Assembly (NCBI GenBank): GCA_036503065.1
Contig: DASXXM010000360.1
Location: 1-14,178 of the forward strand
Source of the DNA: DATEPR01 sp036503065
Lineage (GTDB): Bacteria; Actinomycetota; Actinomycetes; Mycobacteriales; Pseudonocardiaceae
Reading direction: 5' to 3'
DNA length: 14,178 nucleotides
Below the pieces are notes generated by a model. The model did not search any database and was not told where the DNA came from. It saw only the letters and a list, made by a program, of their open reading frames with translations. Position 1 is the stretch's first letter. Each line of letters begins with the position of its first letter. A program made the translations under genes and the position numbers. Shown in pieces: positions 6,744-13,900 of this stretch.

Positions 6744-8038
6744 GCGGCCCGCTCCGTCCGGTCGGCGACCTCGGCGACGTGTGCGAGGCTGATCCGGCCG
6801 TCCGGGCCGACCACCCGAATCGCGATGGCTTCCCGAACGAGGTCGGCGCCACGCTGGATCGCGGCATTGGTGTCCGCTCCGGTCACCGCGACCAGTCCGA
6901 GCCGGTCCCAGTTGTCCCGCACCGGACGCACCGTGTCACCCGGCTTCGCGCTGATCCGCACGGCGAGCACGCCGTCGCGCCCGCGGGCCTCGTCGACGCC
7001 GTCGATCGACTCGACCCGACCGGGCTCGCCTACCAGGAACCTGGTACTGGCACCGGCATGCGCCACCGGCCGGTCGGGCAGCTCGTCGACCAGCCCGAAC
7101 GGCCAGCCGACCGCCAGCTCACCGAGATCGATGCCGTACGCGGCCCTTACCAGGTCCGGGATCGCGTCCCCACCCCACCGGTTGTGCCCCTCGATGACGC
7201 GGGCGCCGCGCGAGCTGAGCCGGATCTCGGTGTGGCAGACGCCGTCCCGGAAGCCCATCAGGTCGAGGAAACGGCTCAGGCACGCGCGCACCTGGTCCCA
7301 GGCGGCCGCGCTGATGCGGGCCGGCACCGCGTGGCCGAGCTCGGCGAAATGGCCGTCGTCGGTGAACTTCTCGGTGACCGTGACGACAACGTGGCGGCCG
7401 GCGAAGCTGAACGACTCCACGCTGAACTCGGGGCCGTCGATGTACTCCTCCATGAGGAAGTCCTGCAGCACGTACATGTTCGAGATCCGGTCGGTCCGCG
7501 TGCCGCGCAGGCTCTCGACGTTGCCCCACACCCGGTCGAAGTCGACCGGACCGTCCACTCGGAACACTCCGATGCTCGCGGTGGCGTCGATCGGCTTGAC
7601 GATGAACGGATAGCCGTACCGGGTGCCGAAGGCGTCCAGGTCCGCGCGCTCGGCCAGCGGCGCCGCGCCGACCGCGGCCGGGTCCAGCGCGGCCAGGTGC
7701 CGCCGCATGGCCCACTTGTCGCGAATACGCCTGGTGACCTCGTAGCCGGTGCCGCCGAGACCGAACATGTCGTTGATCCGGCCCGCGGGCTCGAGGCCCG
7801 GCTCGGTGAGCGACGTGGCCGCGGTGAATCCCGGTGTTTCGTACAGCTCGCGGGCGATCGGCTCGACCAGGTCCCACTCGGTGTAGTCCACCACCTCGAG
7901 CACGTCCGCGAGTCGCCGCTGCACGTCGGTGACCTTGTCCGGATGTTGCAGCAGCAGCACGTGCAGGCCCAGTTCCTTGGCCTTGGCCACCGTCTCGTCG
8001 AGGCCACCGACGATCAGCAGCGTCCTGTCCGGGTTCAT
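6740..8038 (-). CDS. ATP-grasp carboxylate-amine ligase, first of two in the operon
   Basis: Probable amino acid or peptide ligase of the ATP-grasp family, 432 residues. PreATP domain about 1-105 (TLLIVGG near the start). ATP-grasp region: IRDKWAMRRHL (105-115), K148 in PFIVKPIDATASIGV, EEYIDGPEFSVESF (197-210), and the metal-binding end HTEIRL (269-274) with IEGHNRWGGD (282-291), giving E271, E283 and N286. This last motif resembles that of the BacD/DdaF-type amino acid ligases. A C-terminal domain (about 330-432) follows. I chose ATG 8036-8038 because GGAAGGAA lies 8 nt upstream. An ATG at 8060-8062 would add 8 residues and give an ATGA overlap with the cysK stop; this is quite possible. 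Its sequence differs widely from the next ATP-grasp gene, so the two are not a recent duplication and probably do two ligation steps. Confidence 0.87.
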   Translation of the reverse strand: MNPDRTLLIVGGLDETVAKAKELGLHVLLLQHPDKVTDVQRRLADVLEVVDYTEWDLVEPIARELYETPGFTAATSLTEPGLEPAGRINDMFGLGGTGYEVTRRIRDKWAMRRHLAALDPAAVGAAPLAERADLDAFGTRYGYPFIVKPIDATASIGVFRVDGPVDFDRVWGNVESLRGTRTDRISNMYVLQDFLMEEYIDGPEFSVESFSFAGRHVVVTVTEKFTDDGHFAELGHAVPARISAAAWDQVRACLSRFLDLMGFRDGVCHTEIRLSSRGARVIEGHNRWGGDAIPDLVRAAYGIDLGELAVGWPFGLVDELPDRPVAHAGASTRFLVGEPGRVESIDGVDEARGRDGVLAVRISAKPGDTVRPVRDNWDRLGLVAVTGADTNAAIQRGADLVREAIAIRVVGPDGRISLAHVAEVADRTERAA

Positions 8039-8046
8039 CGTGTCCG

Positions 8047-8054
8047 TTCCTTCC
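8047..8054 (-). promoter_or_regulatory. Ribosome binding site supporting the ATP-grasp start at 8038
   Basis: On the minus strand GGAAGGAA sits 8 nt before the ATG at 8036-8038. The alternative ATG at 8060-8062 has only a weak AAAGCGGC upstream but overlaps the cysK stop as ATGA, so re-initiation there could also work. Confidence 0.5.
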
Positions 8055-8058
8055 ACGG

Positions 8059-9033
8059 TCATGCCGCTTTGCCGATCGTGCCGGGGTTCGATGCGGCCGA
8101 CCAGACGCTCAGGTACCGCTCGCCGGTGTCGGGCAGGATCACGGCGATCGTCGCGCCCGCGCTCCCGGGGCGCCGGGCCACCGCGGTGGCGGCGTGCACC
8201 GCGGCGCCCGATGAGATCCCGGCGAGCACGCCGACCCGGCGGGCCAGCCACTTCGCGGTGAACAGGGCCTCGTCGTCGGACACCGTCAGCACCTCGTCGA
8301 TGAGCTCGACGTCGGTGGTGTCGGCGACGAAGCCGCCGTTGAGCCCGGGAATGGCGTGGGTGCCGGCGTATCCCTTGGACAGCAACGGCGACGCCTCCGG
8401 TTCGACCGCGATCGCGGTCACCGCCGGGTTCCGCTCCTTCAGGTACGACGCGGCGCCGCAGAGCGTGCCGCCGGTGCCGATACCGCACACCAGGATGTCG
8501 ACCAGACCGTCGGTGTCCGCCCAGATCTCCGGCCCGGTGGTCTCCCGGTGCGCCCGCACGTTGTCGGGGTTCGCGTGCTGCTTGGGAAACCAGGAGCCCG
8601 GTGTCCGCGCGTGCAGCTCCTCGGCCTTGTCGATGGCGCCCTGGTAGCGCTCCTCGCGCGGGGTCAGGAAGATCTCCGCGCCCAACGCCCTGAGCAGGCC
8701 GACGCGTTCGGCTGTCGCGCTGTCCGGCAGGACGATCAGGCAGCGGTAGCCGCGCGCCGCGGCGAGTGCCGCAAGCGCGATGCCGGTGTTGCCCGACGTC
8801 GCCTCGATCACCGTGCCGCCGGGTCGCAACTGCCCGTTGGCTTCCGCGGCGCGCATCATGAACAGCGCGGCGCGGTCCTTGATGCTGCCCAGCGGGTTGG
8901 TCGATTCGACCTTGGCGAGCACCTGGGCACCGGGGGCCGCGCCGTCGACCGGCAGCCGGAGCAGCGGTGTGTTGCCGATCAGGTCCTCGATGCTGTCGGC
9001 GATGCGCGGCCCGGCCGGATTCCGGTCAGACAT
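8059..9033 (-). CDS. cysK: Cysteine synthase-like PLP enzyme (OASS/CysK family)
   Basis: Fold-type II PLP enzyme that replaces the acetyl group of O-acetylserine by a nucleophile, sulfide in classical cysteine synthesis. Full length at 324 residues. K52 in NPLGSIKDRAA is the PLP lysine, TSGNTG (79-84) the substrate loop, GTGGT (186-190) the phosphate cup, SSG (274-276) near the pyridine nitrogen, and PDTGERYLS (301-309) is typical of CysK. Two loops differ from ordinary CysK: the usual ETMSxERR region reads DSATAERVG, and the usual HKIQGIGAGF reads HAIPGLNGGF (226-235). WFPKQHANPDN (148-158) recalls secondary-metabolic members such as SbnA. With cysE next door and two ATP-grasp ligases after it, it may make cysteine or another beta-substituted alanine for the cluster. 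GGGAGGGG lies upstream of the ATG. Confidence 0.88.
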   Translation of the reverse strand: MSDRNPAGPRIADSIEDLIGNTPLLRLPVDGAAPGAQVLAKVESTNPLGSIKDRAALFMMRAAEANGQLRPGGTVIEATSGNTGIALAALAAARGYRCLIVLPDSATAERVGLLRALGAEIFLTPREERYQGAIDKAEELHARTPGSWFPKQHANPDNVRAHRETTGPEIWADTDGLVDILVCGIGTGGTLCGAASYLKERNPAVTAIAVEPEASPLLSKGYAGTHAIPGLNGGFVADTTDVELIDEVLTVSDDEALFTAKWLARRVGVLAGISSGAAVHAATAVARRPGSAGATIAVILPDTGERYLSVWSAASNPGTIGKAA

Positions 9034-9069
9034 TGGGTTCCCCTCCCGTTGTCGTGGGTTGGCGCTCGT

Positions 9070-9672
9070 TCACCACGAACCTGCCGATGCGATGTCCCGC
9101 AACAGATCGATGGCCTGCAGCGCCTCTTGTCGAGACCTCAGGACGGCCGCGGGAGCCAGCGCCCTGGCACCGGCCGGCACGTCGCGGATGACCAGTGCCT
9201 GTGCGCCGATCACCGCGCCGTCGCCGACCGTCACCGGTCCGAGCACGGTGGCGTTGGCGCCGAGCACCACGCCCGCCCCGACGACCGGATGCCGGCGTTC
9301 GCCCACGGCACGCAGGTTGTCCCGGTGGAAGCCGATCGCGCCGAGCGTGACCTGGTGGTACAGCGTGACGTCGTCGCCGACCACCGCGGTCTCACCGATG
9401 ACCACGGCGGCGCCGTGGTCGATGAACACCCGGCGGCCCAACACCGCGCCGGGGTGGATCTCCGTGCCGGTGACCGCGCGTGCCAGCAGCATCGCCAGGC
9501 GCGCGGAAACGCGCCAACCGCGCCGGTGCATCCGATGCGCGACGCGATGCGTCCAGATCGCCGGCAGCGCCGGGTGCAGCAGTGCTTCCCGGCGCGTGTG
9601 GACGGACGGATCCCGTTCGACGACCGTCCGCAGGTCTTCCGAAAGGGTCCTCAGTAGACTCGGTGCGCTCAT
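9070..9672 (-). CDS. cysE: Serine O-acetyltransferase
   Basis: Transfers acetyl from acetyl-CoA to L-serine, giving O-acetylserine for the adjacent CysK-like enzyme. It has 200 residues, the short bacterial form. A helical N-terminal part (about 1-65) precedes a left-handed beta-helix of hexapeptide repeats (about 68-172). Signature blocks are TGTEIHPGAVLGRRVFIDHG (68-87), VVIGETAVVGDDV (90-102), LYHQVTLGA (104-112) and RRHPVVGAGVVLGANATVLG (126-145). Likely catalytic histidines are H86 in the IDHG motif and H128. The protein ends in Trp, not in the C-terminal Ile that classical CysE inserts into the CysK active site. Its ATG overlaps the stop of the EamA gene as ATGA (9669-9672); cysK follows after 36 bp. 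A role in the cluster rather than in bulk cysteine supply is inferred from this context. Confidence 0.9.
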   Translation of the reverse strand: MSAPSLLRTLSEDLRTVVERDPSVHTRREALLHPALPAIWTHRVAHRMHRRGWRVSARLAMLLARAVTGTEIHPGAVLGRRVFIDHGAAVVIGETAVVGDDVTLYHQVTLGAIGFHRDNLRAVGERRHPVVGAGVVLGANATVLGPVTVGDGAVIGAQALVIRDVPAGARALAPAAVLRSRQEALQAIDLLRDIASAGSW

Positions 9673-10619
9673 CCCGGCTCCTCGACGGAGACCGGAACCG
9701 GGACCTGGGTCGGCACAGGCGGCTCTCGGCGCGGCCGGGTGAGACGCTTCTCCGCATAGGCCATGCCGGCGAGCACCACCAGGCCGCCGGCCAGCAGGTT
9801 CCAGGTCAGCGACTCCCCCAGCAGCACAACGCCGACCAGCACCGCGCTGACCGGGACCAGGTAGTTGACCGCGGACGCGCTGGTCGCGCCGATGTCGTGG
9901 ATGAGCCGGAAATACAACACAAAACACAGGCCGGTGCACAACAGGCCCAGGAACAGCATGCTGCCGACTATCGGCGCGGTGAAGTGCGGGCTGTGCCAGG
10001 CAAGGAACGGGGTCACCAGCGCCTGCAACACCGCCGCGGCAAGGAGTTGCGACCCGGCCAGCGCCAGCGGGGGCAGCCCGAGCGGCGACAGGTTCCTGCG
10101 CACGTAGACGAAGCTGGCCGCGTAGCTGAGCGCCGCGCCGAGACAGGCCAGCGACCCGCCGATCGAGCCGAAGGACTCCCGCCACGGCCCGATCACCAGC
10201 ACCACGCCGAGGAAGCCGACCAGCAGGCCGAGCACCTTGCGCCGGGTGGCGCGCTCGGTTGGCAGCGCCGCCGACGCGATCGCCATGGTCAGCAGCGGGG
10301 TGCTGCCGACGAGGACACCCGCGATGCCGGCGCCGGTGCCCCGCTCGCCGTAGGACAGCAGCAGGAACGGCACGACGTTGCCCAGCAGCGCGGTGACGGC
10401 CACGTGCCGCCAGACACCGATCGAGCGGGGCAGCGGGACACCACGCACCGCGACGATCGCCAGCAGCAGCGCGGCGCCGAGCACCAGCCGGCCGAGCACC
10501 AGCTGGCCGGGGGTGAGACCACCCAACGAGACCTTGATGAACGTGAAGCCGCTGCCCCACAGCACGGCCAGCAACAGGAACCGGGCTACGGTGCCCCGTT
10601 GATCGCGGCTGGTGGTCAT
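9669..10619 (-). CDS. EamA/DMT-family transporter
   Basis: Membrane protein of 316 residues with the typical ten-helix duplicated EamA layout: the first repeat opens with LLLAVLWGSGFTFIKVSL (about 15-32) and the second around LACLGAALSYAASFVYVRR (about 157-175). Near the end GESLTWNLLAGGLVVLAGMAY matches the usual last two helices, followed by a proline-rich cytoplasmic tail. Family members often export amino acids or related metabolites (for example RhtA, YdeD/EamA, which exports O-acetylserine and cysteine-pathway metabolites). Placement directly before cysE, with an ATGA overlap, makes an O-acetylserine, cysteine or product exporter an attractive reading, but it is inference. The tautomerase gene ends 16 bp upstream. 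Confidence 0.88.
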   Translation of the reverse strand: MTTSRDQRGTVARFLLLAVLWGSGFTFIKVSLGGLTPGQLVLGRLVLGAALLLAIVAVRGVPLPRSIGVWRHVAVTALLGNVVPFLLLSYGERGTGAGIAGVLVGSTPLLTMAIASAALPTERATRRKVLGLLVGFLGVVLVIGPWRESFGSIGGSLACLGAALSYAASFVYVRRNLSPLGLPPLALAGSQLLAAAVLQALVTPFLAWHSPHFTAPIVGSMLFLGLLCTGLCFVLYFRLIHDIGATSASAVNYLVPVSAVLVGVVLLGESLTWNLLAGGLVVLAGMAYAEKRLTRPRREPPVPTQVPVPVSVEEPG

Positions 10620-10635
10620 CTCGCTCCTGCCCGGA

Positions 10636-10860
10636 TCAGTAGTCGGGCGTCTTGTGCAGCAGGTCGCTGCGGTTCACGATCTCCGGGACGTAGACGCTCT
10701 CGTGCCACGCGGCCGCGTCGACCGGCTCGAGCGCGATCGAGATCACCCGTTCCTCGCAGCCGAAGGCGCCCTGGATCGCGCTGGTCACCGCGGCGACCAA
10801 TGCGGACCGCTGCGCATCGCTGAGCGGGGTGGGGAAATGCTTGATGTTGACGTGCGGCAT
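10636..10860 (-). CDS. Small tautomerase, PptA/4-oxalocrotonate tautomerase family
   Basis: A 74-residue protein that begins MPHVNIKHFP; after removal of Met the N-terminal Pro would be the catalytic base of the 4-OT superfamily. The pattern is close to E. coli PptA (YdcE): PHxxIKxFP at the start, a central helix with SDAQRSALVAAVTSAI, the block VISIALEPVDAAAWHE (39-54), and KTPDY at the end, matching KKPGY. Such enzymes interconvert keto and enol forms of small acids and usually act as dimers or hexamers. GGGGAAGG lies 5 nt upstream of the ATG. It sits 101 bp downstream of the indigoidine synthetase and 16 bp before the EamA gene, so it is likely the first gene of the downstream operon or part of one long transcript. 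Its substrate is unknown. Confidence 0.88.
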   Translation of the reverse strand: MPHVNIKHFPTPLSDAQRSALVAAVTSAIQGAFGCEERVISIALEPVDAAAWHESVYVPEIVNRSDLLHKTPDY

Positions 10861-10961
10861 GACGACCTTCCCCTGCTCAGCAACACACCTACTACTGGAC
10901 GCTCAATACAGGTTGCCGCAACGTGGGCGGGCTGTCTTCTCCGAGAATGCGATTGTCCGGG
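10861..10961. other. Gap between indigoidine synthetase and tautomerase genes
   Basis: This is the longest gap among the leftward genes (101 bp), and locally AT-richer around 10885-10915. It contains a short perfect dyad GTTGC-C-GCAAC (10912-10922, plus strand). I see no convincing -35/-10 pair and no terminator hairpin with a T-run. It could hold a promoter for the tautomerase-to-MFS operon, but this is only a possibility. Confidence 0.3.
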
Positions 10962-13900
10962 TCAGGCCGCGTGGTGGTCCCGCTGCCCGTCGGCGCCGAG
11001 CAGTTCCCGGATCGTCGCCACCAGCGCACCGATGTCCGTCTCCTTGAGCAGGCTGTAGTGATCGGCTTCGAGGTCGACGAACGTGGGCGCCAGCGCCGAG
11101 TAGCCGCTGCTGTGCTCCAGGAACGAATAGTCGTCGCCGCGCGCACGGAAGATCGTGACCGGCGCGTTGATCCGCCGCTGCGCCAGTTCGCTGAACGTGT
11201 ACTTGAACTCGTAGGTCCGCGCGACGATCCCGACGATCCGGCGCACCAGGTCGGCGTCGAGTTCGGGTAACAGCGTGGCGATGAACGAGACGAAGCCGTC
11301 CTCGTCGGTGACGGTCGCCAGGCAGCGTTCGAGCGCCGAGCCGCTGATGCAGCCCGCGAACACCGAGAACAGGATCGTCAGATATGCCTTGTTGGCATAG
11401 GTGGGCGCCCCGCCGTGGGCCAGTTCGTCCCGTGCCCGGACCGTCGGCGCTCCCGGGGCGATCAGGAACAGGTGGTCCACCTGCTGGCCGCACTGCTCGA
11501 GCTGGTAGGCCGACTCGAACGCGACCCGCGCGCCGAAGGAGTAGCCCCACAACGTGTACGGCCCGTCCGGCTGCGACGCCCTGATCATCCGGACATCCGC
11601 CGCGGCCATCTCCCTGATCGTCGGATACGGCGTCTCGCCGACGTTGATCCCGTGCGCCTGCACCCCGTAGACGGGCCGGCCGAGATCGACGGAACCGGCC
11701 AGCAGCCGCAGGTTCATGGTGTAGCCGCCGAGACCGGGCCAGCAGTAGACGGGCGCACCGGTCACGTCGGCCCGCAGCGGCACCAGCCGCGACGACGGAT
11801 CGTGGGTCCCGCCGTCGACCTTGCGCGCGAGCTTCTCGACGGTCGGCGACTCGAACAGGACCTGCAGCGGCAGCGTGCTGCCGAACTCCTTGTTGAGCTG
11901 GTTGACCAGCCGGACCGCGATCAGCGAGTTGCCGCCGGACTCGAAGAAGTCGTCCTGCACCGAGACGGTCTCGAGCTTCATCACCTTCTTCCACAGCACG
12001 GCGACGCGTCGCTCGACGTTCGTCCGTGGCGCGACGAACGGCCGATCCTTACTGTCCACATCGGTCTGTTCCGACGCGGCGAGCGCCTTGACGTCGATCT
12101 TCCCGTTCGCGGTGAGCGGCAGCCGGTCGAGCACCACGACCTTGTTCGGGATCATGTAGTCCGGCAGGAAGTTGACCAGGTCATCCTTGATCATCTCCGC
12201 CGGGCCCTTCATGTGCACGACGTCCTCCCGCATCCCCCGGTCGAGCAGTTGCTCGTCGCTGACCCGGCCGCCGACGAAGAAGTAGGACGGCCCCGGCGCG
12301 CGCCCGTTGGCGGCCAGGATGGCCTGGATCCGTTTGGCGGCCGGCAGGTCGTCGCCGGTCTTGGAGCTGTACCCGGCGGACATGAAGCCCAGGTTGAGGT
12401 CGTTCATCTGCATCCGTTGCAGCGCCCGGCCGAGATCGACGTAGCGCAGCCAGTCCGTGCCGGTCCTGGCGATGACGGTGATGCCGAGGCTCGATCTGTC
12501 GTACACGTGCTGGTTGATGGCGATGACGTGCTTCTTCCGCACCACGTCGTCGGAGATCTTCGTCAGCACTCCGCCGTGGTACCGGTACAGGCCCGCCGGC
12601 AGGTCGGCGACCTTGCCGGGGTGGGTCTGGACGTAGAACTCCAGGTCGTCGTCCGGTCGTGCCAGCGCGTGCGGCACGAATTCGAACGTGCCGAGGTAGC
12701 AGTCGTCGTCGGCGCAGTCGAGGTTGTCCCTGACCGCGGGCTCGTAGCCCCGCTCCCGGATGGTCAGCCCGAATCGGGGCAGGTACTCCTCGAACAGGGC
12801 GACCATGTGGCCGGCCTCGATCTCCAGCACCTCGAGGATGTTGTTCCGGTACACCGGTTCGATCGCCCGCCGCTTGCCGAGGAAGTGCACCCGGACGTAC
12901 GGCTCGGCCGCGCCTGCCGTCTCGGTGATCAGCACGAGCCGGTGGTCACCGGGGTGGTAGTAGTAGTACCCGGGCCTGAGGTCGCCGATCTTGTTGATCT
13001 CCACGTAGAGCTGCGTCGCGTAGAGCGAACCCGGCGATGCGTAGGCGTACTTGGGCAGCAGCCGTTCCCCGCTGATGCAGTTGCCGAAGCTGCGCATGAT
13101 CTCGCCGAACTCGGCGTAGCCCAACGCTTCCAGGCCGCGCGAGCCGATGGTCGCCGGCCTGCGGCCGAGCAGCCCGACGATGTCCGCCCTGGTGACGTCG
13201 CCGCCATCGAAGAACCGGTACGTCTTGCGCGCGAACACCCATTTCCGCTGCAGCGCGTTCGGCATCATGCCGGGGAGGTCGACCACCTCGCGGTCGCCGA
13301 GCTCGTCGAGTTCCCGGCGCCCCGGGTTGGACAGCTGGGTCCGGACCGCCAGCTTGTTCGCCTTGGACTGGTGGTGCGCGCCGTGGTTGCCCTGGTCCAT
13401 CAGGGCCGCTTCCTTCGGGTTCAGCTCGATGCAGGCGATCAGGTTCTGAAATCCGCTGCGCTGGTCGTTCTTGACGATGACGGCGGCGTTCTTGACCCAG
13501 TCGTGCTCCTCGATCGCCAGCCGGATCTCGTCCAGTTCGACCCGGAAACCGCGCAGCTTCACCTGGTTGTCCGCGCGGCCGACGAACTGCACGGTGCCGT
13601 CGGTGTGCCAGTAGGCCAGGTCACCGGTCCGGAACCACCTGGTCGGCGCCGCACCGGCCAGCCGGATGCCGACGAACCGCTCCGCGGTCAGATCCGGCCG
13701 GTGCAGGTACCCGCGCGCCAGTTGCACGCCACCGATGTACAGCTCGCCGACCTCGCCGACGGAAACCGGCCTGCGCCCGCCGTCCAGAATGGCGTATCGC
13801 GTGTTGCGGACCGGCGCGCCGATCGAGATCGTCTGCGGGCCCGCCGCCACCGCGGCGCGATCGACGGTGTACGCCGACGAGTTGATGGTGCATTCGGTGG

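Noticed and set aside
5472..9672. D-cycloserine-type cluster
   Set aside because: CysK-like, acetyltransferase and ATP-grasp genes recall dcsD, dcsE and dcsG, but the hallmark dcsA (hydroxyurea formation), dcsB (arginase-like) and dcsC (racemase) are absent, and the acetyltransferase is CysE-type rather than homoserine-type.
12250..13390. Stand-alone SagB/ThcOx azoline oxidase of a RiPP pathway
   Set aside because: The nitroreductase-like region is in frame inside the NRPS, between adenylation motifs, exactly as in indigoidine synthetases; no cyclodehydratase or precursor peptide is present.
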